64,000 bases of DNA from contig JAIUSX010000094.1 in assembly GCA_026573805.1 (NCBI GenBank), forward strand, positions 1,488,001-1,552,000, read 5' to 3'. Of this stretch, positions 44,083 through 55,899 are shown piece after piece. The stretch's first letter is position 1, and each line of letters starts with the position of its first letter. Below the pieces are notes generated by a model that was not told the DNA's origin, made no database searches, and worked only from the letters and a program-made list of their open reading frames with translations. The DNA comes from Hesperophylax magnus (lineage: Eukaryota; Arthropoda; Insecta; Trichoptera; Limnephilidae). A program made the translations under genes and the position numbers.

Positions 44083-44134
44083 CGCGCATCAGTTCGCTCA
44101 TGGGCCAACCTACTCTCAATCTAAAATCTAATCG

Positions 44135-44500
44135 TCCGCGGAACAATTTATTGGATAACCAACACTCCTGCCATAGTGGTTTGTTACGTTTTATGAATTA
44201 GCAGGGGTGCCCGGGTTCATGGGGTGAGGTTATTCTAGGTCTTGGCGACGAATGCGTTTACCCACCATGGCGGGTCGGATCGGTAGAACTGGTTGAGAGA
44301 GACCTTTTGACATCTCAAGCCGGACTATATCTAGACCTATCGCCTTACACCACGGTGGGAGGGTTGGATTCATACGTCCGTCATTCCATTGAATTGACAC
44401 ACTGACCCCCAGATTCCTACCGACCGCTCATACCTTTTTCCTTCCCAGAACTTTCTCTAAAAAGACCCACCGCACAGCATCCTCAAAGAAAACATAGGCC
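44135..44500 (+). repeat. dispersed repeat B, uninterrupted copy
   Basis: It runs from CCGCGGAACAATT through TTGGATAACCAACACTCC, TTAGCAGGGG, TTACCCACCATGGCGGGT and GACACACTGACCCCCAGATT to CATAGGCC. Compared with 62899-63194 it carries small differences throughout, notably around 44240-44300. The downstream sequence to ~44700 is also moderately GC-rich but has no match in the window. Confidence 0.65.
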
Positions 44501-44907
44501 CTGAATGATTTTTTTTTCCTCAGAGCCAGTGTAAAAACAGTACTCTCACAGTAACTTTTGGGTGAGGCTTGCTATCTCATCCGCTCTCACTATTACCAAA
44601 AGTGCGTGAGGGGATAGTAACATTTCAGGTCGCGGGCTGACTGTCAGCAGCTACCGAAGTACCGACTACTTGTAAATTCGTGTAACCCAAGCCGTAGCGA
44701 CCAGAGTTGCGTTCGTTGATGAATGAGTAGTTTTTTTTTTATAAAATTAACTGTATTATCATAATTTTCTCCAGAAAACACAATAAATGCATAGTATAGA
44801 TGTGATAGATGTGAGTAAAACTCATGATGCCAACCAAAAGAGAGACATGGATATTCAAAGTGTTAATTTAATATTATTTTTATGTTATTTCATAAATGTC
44901 TTTGATG
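44501..44907. other. no gene recognised
   Basis: GC-richer to ~44710, then AT-rich up to the satellite. Confidence 0.3.
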
Positions 44908-46210
44908 GTGTGTGTAATATCTATTTAGTGGCATACTTTTAATGAAATTTAAATTTATGAATTAATCGGAAAAAAGGCAGTAAAATGACAAACTGCGTGG
45001 AATTACTGTGTCACCCCTCATCAAAGTAATATCTATTTAGTGGTATACATTTAATGAAATTTAAACTCATGAATTAATCGTAAAAAAGGCACTCAAATGA
45101 CAAACTGCGTGGAATTACTGTGTCACCCCTCATCAAAGTAATATCTATTTAGTGGTATACATTTAATGAAATTTAAATTTATGAATTAATCGGAAAAAAG
45201 GCACTCAAATGACGAACTGCGTGGGATTACTGTGTGTGTAATATTTATTTAGAGGTATACATTTAATGAAATTTAAATTTATCTATTAATCGGGAAAAAG
45301 GCACCAAAATGAAAACTGCGTGGGATTACTATGTCACCCCTCATCAAAGTAATATCTATTTAGTGGTATACATTTAATGAAATTTAAACTCATGAATTAA
45401 TCGTAAAAAAGGCACTCAAATGACAAACTGCGTGGAATTACTGTGTCACCCCTCATCAAAGTAATATCTATTTAGTGGTATACATTTAATGAAATTTAAA
45501 TTTTTGAATTAATCGGAAAAAAGGCACTCAAATGACGAACTGCGTGGGATTACTGTGTGTGTAATATTTATTTAGAGGTATACATTTAATGAAATTTAAA
45601 TTTATCTATTATTCGGGAAAAAGGCACCAAAATGAAAACTGCGTGGAATTACTATGTCACCCCTCATCAAAGTAATATCTATTTAGTGGTATACATTTAA
45701 TGAAATTTAAACTCATGAATTAATCGGAAAAAAGGCACTCAAATGACAAACTGCGTGGAATTACTGTGTCACCCCTCATCAAAGTAATATCTATTTAGTG
45801 GTATACATTTAATGAAATTTAAATTTATGAATTAATCGGAAAAAAGGCACTCAAATGACGAACTGCGTGGGATCACTGTGTGTGTAATATTTATTTAGAG
45901 GTATACATTTAATGAAATTTAAATTTATCTATTAATCGGGAAAAAGGCACCAAAATGATAAACTGCGTGGGATTACTATGTCACCCCTCATCAAAGTAAT
46001 ATCTATTTAGTGGTATACATTTAATGAAATTTAAATTTATGAATTAATCTGAAAAAAAGGCACTCAAATGACGAACTGCGTGGGATTACTGTGTGTGTAA
46101 TATTTATTTAGAGGTATACATTTAATGAAATTTAAATTTATCTATTAATCGGGAAAAAGGCACCAAAATGACAAACTGCGTGGGATTACTGTGTCACCCC
46201 TCATCAAAGT
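44908..46210. repeat. satellite array, 12 monomers with 323-bp higher-order period
   Basis: AATATCTATTTAGTGG/AATATTTATTTAGAGG marks each monomer start: 44916, 45028, 45140, 45240, 45351, 45463, 45563, 45673, 45785, 45886, 45998, 46099. Spacings are ~112, 112, 100, repeated. The 100-bp spacing arises where GTCACCCCTCATCAAAG is replaced by a short GTGTGTG junction. The order long-long-short recurs every 323-324 bp three times, then collapses to a long-short pair. The first monomer is the most diverged. There is no coding capacity. Confidence 0.95.
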
Positions 46211-46641
46211 TTTATTTTGCATCTTGGCATGTCGAAGGTTATCCTTGTCTGTGACATTTCCACTAAGGTACTGTGTAAATTGGTTAAGTCCATGTGGGTC
46301 GTGACAAACAAAGTTAGGGTAAACATTAACAGATATAGTGGCAGAGTAAAAAGAGAGTGCAGTAGATCGAGTTACTGATGCCGCTAAATGGGGATAAAAC
46401 CCTAGGCGTTTGTGAAAGGGACGGGTCTTAGAGCGTCACAAGAATAAGGGATAAATAATGTTACGAAAACGATTTAGCGATATTGCCCTTAACCTATAAA
46501 TAAATATTTTTTTATTGATAAACTAACGTTTATAAGACAAGGTTTTATGCATAGCATAAAGGATAACAAATAATTATAAGCAATAATTAGTCATCCGAAA
46601 TACTAATACAAATTGAAAATATCTCCCGAGTAAAAATAAAT
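46211..46641. other. no feature recognised
   Basis: Flank of the satellite. The first ~200 bases are of normal GC and without a frame. Confidence 0.3.
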
Positions 46642-46714
46642 GCCGCCAACGGGAATTGAACCCGTGCCTTCTGACGTCCGGTCAGGTGCTCTGTATCCAC
46701 TGAGCTATGTCGGC
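46642..46714 (-). repeat. well-preserved tRNA-like sequence (SINE head or tRNA pseudogene)
   Basis: On the minus strand: acceptor GCCGACA/TGGCGGC (one mismatch), D arm TAGCTCAGTGGATACAGAGC, T arm CGGG/CCCG with TTCAATT, and anticodon stem CTGA/TCAG. The 7-base loop CCGGACG lacks T33. It would give anticodon GGA (Ser) without the long variable arm of tRNA-Ser. Of the tRNA-like heads here it is the best folded. The downstream T-rich tract (ATTTATTTTTAC) suggests a SINE body. Confidence 0.55.
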
Positions 46715-47339
46715 TTATTTCCAACCCGCCAAATGCTTCAATATGTACTAGTACCTAAAAATAAATGTTAATAAAAATATCATAGAATTATGATAAAATA
46801 TTTTGTTAAGTGTGCATATTTAAAATACTGTTTTATTTTGTGATATTTTTATTTTATTCACAAAACATTTTTTCGGTGTATTAAAATGACTTTGAAGTTG
46901 ATTAATTAAAAAAGTTTTTCTTAAATTACTATCAAATCAAATCGTAATTAAGTTTTTTTAATAAGAATAGTAATGTAAATATGAGGTAATATAGGTAAAG
47001 ATACGTTCTATGACAAGTTTTTTTCTTGGGTGACCACAGGAGAGAATTATTTTGTATTCGATTAAACATTTATTAAAAACATACCTTACAAAAAAATAAA
47101 ATAAGAAAAATATTTTTTTTTATATTTTTTGTTGACAATTGGTTGAGATAGAAAACGCATGTGTCTAACATTTTTTCACTTTAATCATTTTTTATAGGTG
47201 CCGTTATGGACACAGGCGACTTCCAAAATATTGAAATATTTCCGTGCTATCTTAGTGGTGGATGCTCAGGGATGTCACTGAGCGAAACGTAAAATTTTGA
47301 CATTCCTTGTCAAAACCAATATAATAATAATAGTAATAA
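46715..47339. other. AT-rich spacer
   Basis: No frame or repeat was recognised. Confidence 0.35.
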
Positions 47340-48608
47340 TAATACTTGGATGACTTGTATAGCGCCGTTTTTGTGCAAAAACACCTCAAGGGCGCTGTAC
47401 AAACTTATAATACATTTCTAAAGTGATCTATGTTATTACTTAACTATTTATGGAGAAAATATACAGTACAATACTTACCTGGTAGGTCACTTGAGATTAA
47501 CACTTAATTAACATTTTCTAATTGTTTATTGACAAAAATTTAGATACAGGACTTAGGACTTAATTGAAAAATTGAATATAACTGGACTTTCTCTTAGGAA
47601 TGCTATATTTAATTTAAGGGTACGACAGCTTAAAAGGGTAAGTTTTTAGTTTAGACCTGAATTCTGTTTGACTTGTTATGGATCTTAGTTCCGGAGGGAG
47701 TTTATTCCAAGCCTTCGGCCCAGATATTCCGAAAGCGCGATCACCAAACTTAGTATTTGGCTTGCGCTTAGGTTCTATCAGTCTGCCTACAGCTGATGAT
47801 GTTGTTGATCTAAGAGTTGACTGCCTCAGACCAGTGTTTTCCGGGACGCATAGTTCAGAGATGTAGGGTGGGGCAATTTCATTGATGGATTTAAACACCA
47901 TCCAGCACAGTTTGTACTGGATTCTTTCAAGGCACTTGAGCCAGTGAAGGTTACGAAGGTGTTCTGAAATGTGCGAATATTTTGAAACCCCGGTTATGAG
48001 CCGTGCTGCTGCATTAAACACTGATTGAAGTTTGTCAATTTGATATTTTGGAAGGCTGGCATAAATGCCGTTGCAGTAATCGAGACGTGAGACTACGTAA
48101 GAGTTGATAAGTAGTTTTGTTGCTTCTGTAGGAAGGTTTCTTCGGACAGACTTCAGTTGTCTTAGGTGAAAAAAACCGGTGCTTACAGTCCTATTTATTT
48201 GACTTTTAAACGAAAAGTCTGAATCTAAATTGACACCGAGAAGTTTGACTGTTGTTTTTGGGATGATATCGCTGCCGGAAATAGTAATAGGTGAATTGTC
48301 TATGAAAGTTGACGTTTGTTTGTGGCTGCCCAGAGAAACTCAGTCTTAGATGGATTGAGCTTCAGCTTGTTTGAAGACATCCAACGAGTTATTGCTTCTA
48401 GACATTCAGTTATACGGATCTTGAGACTATTGATTTCATTTGGAGCGCAGTAAAAATAAACTTGCTGATCGTCAGCGTAGCAGTGAGACAAGAGATCAAA
48501 TGACTCGATTATTTTGGCGACATCATTTGTAAAAAGGATGAAGAGAAGTGGACCCAAAACGGATCCCTGGGGTGCCCCTGAAGAAAGTGTTGCAAAGTTG
48601 GACAATTT
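47340..48608 (-). mobile_element. CR1/L2-like LINE, 5'-truncated, relatively young
   Basis: Minus-strand frame 48605-48300 opens with SSGAPQGSVLGPLLFILFTN and SHCYADDQQVYFYC, then WMSSNKLKLNPSKTEFLWAA. After one frameshift near 48310 it continues with VKLLGVNLDSDFSFKSQI, RLDYCNGIYASLPKYQ and, in frame 48021-47614, FNAAARLITGVSKYSHI, HWLKCLERIQYKL, GDRAFGISGPKAWNKLPPEL to the stop. These are the PQGSVLGP, YADD, NAAARL and GPxxWNxLP signatures of the CR1/L2 group. The 3' UTR ends TTGTATAGCGCC (plus writing) with an (ATT)n tail at 47325-47345. The element is truncated just before the PQG motif. Confidence 0.85.
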
Positions 48609-48690
48609 ATTTCAATTTATTTATAATATAAGCCTAGGTAGGTGATCACTGTAATCAATACGATTCGAATGATTTATATATATTTATATT

Positions 48691-48878
48691 TTATAGGTTT
48701 CCTTGCATATCGATTTTATAGGTTTCCTTGCATAAAAATACATTTTCAAATATTTTACAGGCATTTTTTTACTTAAAGTATGACAAATAGATAGAGCTCC
48801 ATATATATTTATATAAGTAAAAAAATTCCTGTAAAATATTTGAAAATGTATTTTTATGCAAGGAAACCTATAAAATCG
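48691..48878. mobile_element. foldback with 51-bp perfect arms
   Basis: 48711-48761 and 48828-48878 are exact reverse complements (CGATTTTATAGG...TTTTACAGG). After one mismatch the pairing extends ~13 bases inward. The spacer is ~50 bases. TTTATAGGTTTCCTTGCAT is also duplicated directly just outside the left arm (48690-48709). There is no coding capacity. The perfection of the arms suggests a recent origin or gene conversion between arms. Confidence 0.85.
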
Positions 48879-50299
48879 ATCTTATAACTAATTAAATTGT
48901 CGAGTCAAATGGTGTTGAAACCAATGGTAGCCACATGTCCTACTGGGAGAACAAACCAGGAAACTTGGAAACTACGCATATTCAATATCAGAATAATATA
49001 CTACACATTTTCAATATCAGAATAATATACCACACATATTCAATATCAGAGTGGTACTATTCTGCCATTAGAAAATATGTGATTTAAAAAAATATTTGTT
49101 TAATTTTTCCCCGTCGAAATAATTAAAGCACGAGAGGTGTTCACGGGGTGTCAAAAGATTGCACCTTTTTTTAATATTACTCAAGCATCGTAAATAAAAT
49201 ATTATTAAACTATCACAGACCTGTGAAATATCACATTAATATCAAGCGAGAAGCAGTGCGCGGGGACTTTTTCCTGACTATCGGAGTTAAATTGTTGGGA
49301 TCGTTGGAGGTCAAATTGGATTAGTTTGAGTTAAAAAAGTGGTACGAATTTTGTACAGAGAATATTTAAAATTTCGATAAATCTGTTCCAATTTTTTTAA
49401 ATAGCAGTTTAATCAATTTTATATTCATAAAAATATACTATATGTGAAGTACCCTAAAACAAACACTTAATAAAAAAATTTCTAGAGATCATTAGTAATT
49501 ACTGTTTTTAATTATTAGCATCCTACAAACAAATTTCGTTTCCTTAAAAAAAACACTAGGGGAGTTATTCTGTAACTTTTGCGTTATATAAACAGGCGTT
49601 CAAAATAAAAACAAGTAAAATCAGTCATGTGTAATTACATTGTCAGAACTTCTTTGTTGTCTTGATCCTCTTTATAATCCATCTTCATCAGAACTCCGGG
49701 TATACTTTTTAGACAAGCGATATACATTTTTTATATACCTTCCTTTATATATAAAAGAAAATAGCTACACGTTTATCATAGATATCATCCGCTTTCCCCC
49801 GAAGTATTTACAGTAGTGTAGGTAATTTCGGATTATAGCCGGAAGATTAGCCTGGTGGAAAAGGGAGCAATCCCGCTCCCCCCGGTAAGCCAGAAAGCCG
49901 AGAGCCTCAAGCAGTAAGGTAATTTCTCATACACAATGCATTGTAACAGCCGGCTGGTGCGTTTAAGCCATTCCGAGCTGATCCTGTGTGGAAATTACTG
50001 ACGCAGCAGGTGTGCGCCTGGTTTACCGAAAGTGACAGGACGCGTTCCTTGTCTCACGAGCCAGCCCAGACTTAACTAATATTATGTATTTATCAGTCCT
50101 TAACAAGAAGTAAAGCTAAAGCACAAGAGTAAATCATATCAAAATCGATCCGCACGTAATATATTTTTTAATCTTTTATAATATACTAGCCCAGACCCAC
50201 GAAAAGTCACCAGATGTTACATTATCTATCAGCCTTTTTGTCAGGTATACAATATTATGGATCCAGAGACAAACATTCTAACACTGTGTATCATACAAA
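48879..50299. other. no gene; 29-bp tandem (48981-49060) and GC-rich patch (49840-50070)
   Basis: TTCAATATCAGAATAATATA recurs at 48981, 49010 and 49039 (period 29). The patch 49840-50070 is clearly GC-richer (CCCGCTCCCCCCGGTAAGCC), with no convincing frame. A TACTAGCCCAGACCCACG string at 50184-50201 may be another repeat terminus. Confidence 0.4.
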
Positions 50300-51430
50300 T
50301 CCCTGAAGTCTAGCTCTTTACCCTCTGGTTGGAAAAAAGCGGTCATCAATCCTATTCAAAAGAAGGGAGACCTCTGGAACCCGGCCAACTATCGCCCCAC
50401 AGTGATCACATCTGTTTTATCAAAGAAGATGGAACGTGTGATCAACGACAAACTGCTCACATACCTCGAGAAGAAGAACATTATAAACGACCAGTTAATC
50501 CAATCAATACGGATTCCGGTGGAACCGCTGTTGATGATGAGACATGTTTGAGGTAAGTGTCTGGAACGTTACGGTGATACCTAAACGGTTGCACTAGAGA
50601 TTTCCAAGTCTTTTGACCATGTTTGGCACCGAGGACTCGTCAACAAACTGCCTAATATTGGACTTCACGTGTCCATGTGTGGACGGACCATGTAGACGGT
50701 GGCTGATGGTTTTACCTCTACCTTACATTCAATAAATGCTAGCGTCCCACAGGGATCGATATTCCTTCACAAAATCCAATCGCTCAAAGGGCCTTGGAGC
50801 AGATAATGGACAGTTACCTCGAGCGGGTTTCTTGTTGGGGTTAGAATAGCCTGGTCGAATTTAACGTTTCAAACACTCGAAATCATGTTTCATTGTGATC
50901 ATGTCATGACAATCTTCAACGAAAGCAATCTTTCAAATATACCGTTGATCGATATGCTTGGTGTAACTCTAAGTGACCAACTGAGACACTTACGCTCCAT
51001 CGAAGCCAGAGTCAAGTTAGCCTCTCATATGTTGGGCGTACTGTACAGTGCCCACAGATACTTCAATAGCATACAACTGCTCACCCTGTACAAATCGCAA
51101 GTGCGCCCCACTCTTGAATTTGGCAGCCATCTCTGTTCTGGTGCCCCTAAATACCTCGACTCTGTTCAGAAATGGGAGGTCCGTCTTACATATTGTACTA
51201 TCTTAACAAACGGATTAGAATATTTAGAGCACAGGCATCAGGTAGGTATGCTGTCCTTGTTTTACCGATATTACAGTGGAAGTGGCTCCAAGGAATTAGC
51301 ATCATTGATCCCTTCGGCACCGGTGCATACCCGAGAAACACGCCAAACGCGCGCCCAACATGTATACAGGGTTGACATGAGAACATGTCACAAGAGAACG
51401 GGTCGCTTCTATGACTTGATCTCGAGTTGA
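50300..51430 (+). mobile_element. LINE (Jockey/I-like), RT core deleted
   Basis: Early RT: LPSGWKKAVINPIQKKGDLW near 50315-50375, then NPANYRP, MERVINDKLLTYLEKKNII, VALEISKSFDHVWHRGLVNK near 50590-50650 and SVPQGSI near 50750. The segment that should hold the YADD active site is missing. Sequence passes to the thumb in frame 50885-51430 with LGVTLSDQLRHLRSIEARVK, LTLYKSQVRPTLEFGSHLCS and RQTRAQHVYRV, ending LISS. Internal deletion plus frameshifts show it is dead. Confidence 0.8.
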
Positions 51431-51488
51431 ACAGTTTGTCTCTGTGTTTCCTTTTTCCTATTACAATTGGGTTCTTCTTTAATGTATC

Positions 51489-51596
51489 AGCCGGTGAATA
51501 CCAGAACGTCCTTTGCACAAAAGAGTTTTTCTTATAAAGCTCCATTGCTTTATAATATGCTCGGTGAAAATATTAAAAAAATATTACTTCGTTGAA
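51489..51596 (+). mobile_element. LINE ORF2 C-terminal scrap
   Basis: The frame without ATG reads NTRTSFAQKSFSYKAPLLYN, MLGENIKKILLR, then TGA. The pattern NTR...AQ.SFSYKAP.LYN.L is typical of the last residues of LINE ORF2 proteins. It lies ~60 bases after the end of the previous LINE and belongs to another family. Confidence 0.5.
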
Positions 51597-52465
51597 TCTA
51601 TTCGAGAAAATGGTAAAAAATTCCAGACTGGCTGAGAGTAGTGATTTTGGATTGCCCATATCGTGGCTTCTGTCATGAATTACCTTAGATGCCCCATATT
51701 CGATATGATCCATCTATGTTTGTGTTATGAAATTGACTTATTTGATTGAATACGAGTATAATTGTAAAACTGCTCATCTCGACAAAGGAATTGTGAAATA
51801 TTTAGAATTTTTTTTAATAATATTAATGCTTTACGATTATACTAATAACGTATGTAGATAGTACCTACTAGATCTAACTATAAAATAATAATAAAAGAGA
51901 TGGGGATTGATGAGGAGCACTATAATGCAAAAAGCAGTTCAATGGAAAACGATATAAAATAATATAAGTAAATCACTTGAACTAAAATAATATAGGCATT
52001 ATTTTCAATAGTAATTTTCAACAGTTGAAAATCTCCAACGATACCAGCGTTGGCATTGGATGGAATTATCTTCAACACTTAGTACTACTATGGACCTAGA
52101 TACAAGCATTTCCCCACTTTTACATGAAGGCCTATATTGGGTAGGTATCTGATTAAATATTTAAAAAGGGCTGCGTCCTAACATTCTGGGAATAAAATTG
52201 TACAAAATTCTTTCTTGAATGCAAAAAATGTCACGATTCATTGAGCATTATGGAAATACGTTTCAAAGTCAATTTCACTGCGTTAAATGAAACTGTATAA
52301 TTTGTGAAATGTGAAATGGAAATCAGGAAAATAAGTAGGAAACTTGATGACATACGGAGTATATTATTTGATCAAGTTAGCAAGTAAGCGATTGGCGTCA
52401 TTGGAAGGGAATACGGGTCACTTACTGAACTTACAGTATGGTTTTATTATATGTACATATGGCCT
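51597..52465. other. no gene recognised
   Basis: AT-rich, no repeat structure was seen. Confidence 0.35.
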
Positions 52466-52685
52466 ATAAGGCCTCCGTGGTCGAGGGGTAAGGCTCTCGT
52501 ATAGCATGCCGAAGGTTGCGCATTCACATCCCGGCGTGCGCAAGTAATTTTTATTTGATTGTAATAATAAACACGGCACGTTTCAGAGTAGAAGATACTC
52601 TCAGTATCGCCCTGGTGTAAGACCACCAGTCAGAATTGAAACGCTTGAAATGGTTTTGGCCGTGTTTGGCGACCAGATGGATTAA
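52466..52685 (+). mobile_element. SINE family S1, head and proximal body
   Basis: Head GGCCTCCGTGGTCGAGGGG, AAGGCTCTCGTATAGC, a B-box relic CATTCACATCCC and the GCGTGCGCAAGTAA linker. The body has CGGCACGTTTCAGAG, TACTCTCAGTATCGCCCTGG and GGCCGTGTTTGGCGACCAGA. It stops before the C-rich part. Confidence 0.7.
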
Positions 52686-53735
52686 GGAATTAAAGTAAAT
52701 AGATTTTTCCTTATTCAACGGCGCTTTCTTGAAAATATTACTGACGCTATTTTATCTCATATTCTGACATAACGTTTGTGAACGAATAAACACGAATTTT
52801 GAGAGCAAAGTGTTACCAAAAGAGAGCATAACTTCATTAGATTGTTGGAGTATCAACTCTAAGAGTACAAGAGATTCAACAGACGGAATCACTGAAACCA
52901 TGGAAAAAATTCCAACCCCACCACTTTGTTAATTTTGTAAGGATAAAATAAATGAGGATTGGAAAGAGAAGAGTTAGTTATGGTCGCTCAACCCAGATGA
53001 AGATATTTCAAAAAGCGCTAGAAATACAATATGAAAAAAATGTTTTAAAAAATCCTGCGTCCTGATTTTTTGTCCACAACACCTGAGTTCGTGTTAAGAG
53101 GAAGCTACAAGCCAAAAATGTGTATATTCTTGGTATACCTTATATTGTAGGTAATGGGCATTAAAATCGCTTGACAAACGGAGTCTAGAAATGTTCGATT
53201 TCAAGCACAAACCGGTTTTTATTTATTTTGTAAATAATTTTATAAGAGAGCAAAAAAGTTAATCCAGTGAAACTGTCACAGATAATCTTAGCTATAATAA
53301 TCTATTTTTTAAAGTTCTTTCCTTTACACGTTCATACATATCTATTGAAAAAATATTTTTTTTAGGTGTTTAAATTTTTATTTTTTATTGAGTAATTTAT
53401 TTTTTTATTTGTATTCTACTCAAGCGAAACGATAGGAAAACCTTCAATTTATCTAAACCTTTTTTTTGTATTCTAATTTACAAAATAGTGATTTAGCATT
53501 AAGCTTTGCCTTAACTTACGCTGTTATGTTCTGCCACTAAGGACGGCGTTTATAAATAGAATTGATTTTTTACTAGAAAATGAAATCAACAGCGTAATTT
53601 CCTCTCACGCGCTTCCTTCTGCCACACAACAATCTCAAAAATATAAGGGAAATGCTAAATTGCACTACTCAAATAATTTATTGTTGGATTAGGTTAAGTT
53701 AACTTTGTTTCATTTGGGTTATATTGTATTAGGTT
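52686..53735. other. no gene recognised
   Basis: AT-rich. 53728-53735 (ATTAGGTT) is the left target duplication of the next element. Confidence 0.35.
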
Positions 53736-54225
53736 CACTGGCGGCTAGCTCTAAGCAACAGACTTCCAAATATTTTAGTAAATCTAAAAATAAATAATCA
53801 TCAACCGATAATAATCTCATCGAAAGTCAAATGCAAATGAGCCGGTTGAATTTAACTTAATACTTTTATACAATTAATATTATAAAATTATTAAGTTAAA
53901 TTTAACCGGCTCGAATTTTCTTTGTATCACATGTCATAAGTCACGTGGTGCGACGAATTCCACATCGCGAAACGTTTCCCGGGAACAACATCAACTATAC
54001 GCGCAAAGCGTGGATGTTGACCAAATTTCTCCGAGACATGAACGGCGCTCGCCAATGCCTTCGGTGAGATGGCGCCACTTTAGTTTAGAGTTCGCATACC
54101 GATCACTCTAGTAGGTCGGTACGAGCTTCAAAATTGCTAATTGCTAGTATCTTTGACCTGTCTTAGGGATAGATTAGCAATATTTTTAGCGCAATTCCTA
54201 TTTTAGTGAGTACAAGCCGCCACTG
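53736..54225. mobile_element. hAT-like MITE with 8-bp target duplication
   Basis: The element starts CACTGGCGGC and ends GCCGCCACTG (terminal repeat with one mismatch). It is flanked by perfect ATTAGGTT copies at 53728-53735 and 54226-54233. Eight-base duplications and CAGTG-type ends are typical of the hAT superfamily. Inside, a ~24-base inverted repeat (GAGCCGGTTGAATTTAACTT with its complement) lies near 53839-53912. There is no transposase frame, so it is non-autonomous. Confidence 0.8.
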
Positions 54226-54233
54226 ATTAGGTT

Positions 54234-55899
54234 AGGTTATATTGGGTTCAAAACTTAATTAATCTATATGTTCAATAGTTAGGTTAGGTTATAATATGTA
54301 TCACTCAATTCATTTTGCATATTGTTTAGAACTCGGCTAAATGTCCCTGTATTGACCCATGTCAGTGTTTATATCAGCACGTGTATGAGTGTGCGTGGGA
54401 ACTGATGTTAATTACCTACGGTGAAAGGTCTTATCGCAATTAATTATATCTTCCCGACACACCCCCAGCCGGCGCAGCCTAAAACCACAGGGGAGTTATT
54501 GTAGGGAGTTAGATTGTCACTTTACACTAATAATGTGTCCGGACTAAAATAAAGGGACTATATAATATTGCGGTAATGAAGCCGACTACAACTGGTCAGT
54601 AATGAGTGGGGAATAGCTGCCCGCATTGGTTTATAAATACATGGTTTCAATATGTCAATGTTTTTGAACGTGCATACTATATTGATGAAACATTATTTTT
54701 GGTATGCTAGCTATTTTGAGCTTTTCTTATACTATACAAGATTTATATCCCAAAGCTAAAGCTCAACCGCTTATTGCTATCCGTAGAAAATTCTCATTTT
54801 CATACAAGAACATCAAATGGAAATGAAACAAACAAAACGTACTTGTTTTATGGTGACACCTCTCAAAAGCCTACCGGTCTGTACAACGTACATTAAAAAA
54901 AACTACATCACCACAAGGTTAGGCGACGTTCTGAGTAAAATAAAAAAATCCTTGTCAATTTTATTGCCAAATTTCGTACACTTAGGCATTAATTACGTAA
55001 CCGTTTGGCACTTGAGAGAAATTCATCTAACGATCTTGTGCTTAAAGTTCTTGTCTTGAAACGTGAATTTCAGGACCATGGCAAATGGAAGGTTCTACCT
55101 TAGAACTTGAAGTTTCTTGACAAATCCTCTAAATTAGTTTCACCAAAAGGGCGACGTACAATTTGACTAAGCTTTTCTACTAGGATTTTTTTGGTCGATA
55201 GTGCACTTGAATATTTTGGGTAGAAATTCTGGATTTCTCACCACTCAATATAGATAATAAGTACGCTGAATAAGTTGAAGAATTAGCAATATAAAAAGCT
55301 TTTACTTTCCTGAATGTCTCTGTTGGAAACCGGAAATTCTAAATAATCCTCACTAGTAGAACTGAAAAAATTTGAATAATATTGTGAAACTTATTGAAAA
55401 ATGGGGAGGAGTAGTAGAAATATGGAATTGAATGTCAAAAAACCTTAATATATCATCGACAGTTAGTGATGAGGGCGACCTCACTGCATTGGATGAATCA
55501 TAATTATGTCGGAGGGCGTGGGGCATAAAGTTGGATGAATACGAAAAAACTAATATTTATTTACATTTAAGTCGATACCTGTTGATTTTTGTAAAAACCA
55601 AAACGATCGAAATTTTACGAGGTACCTATACTTGACGTCGTACATACCTCGGTGTTGCGTGTTGTTAATATTATGCTAATCACGCACAAATGAAATCAAA
55701 AATCCAGGCAAGAATTTAAAAAAAAAACTTACTTTTGAAATAATTTGAAACTAGATTCTCCACCATGCAAGATGGAAATAAAATCAAAATAAAATAACAC
55801 AAGGAAAATTACAATACATTATTGGTAAGATAAACAAAGCTATAGTTGTTTGTATAGTTAAATTATATTAAATCTGATGTTCTTCTTTCTGAAATAAAT
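54234..55899. other. no gene recognised
   Basis: The frame 54817-55059 (80 codons) has no family resemblance. There is scattered GC near 54470-54500. No repeats were identified. Confidence 0.35.

Noticed and set aside
44908..46210. CRISPR or coding repeat
   Set aside because: Monomers are contiguous, AT-rich, with a 100/112-bp period not divisible by three and stops in all frames.
46642..46714. Functional tRNA gene
   Set aside because: Arms pair well, but the anticodon loop lacks T33, the implied anticodon GGA would need a tRNA-Ser long variable arm, and a SINE-like T-rich body follows.
54817..55059. 80-codon plus-strand ORF
   Set aside because: No recognisable domain, and the start context and flanks give no support.
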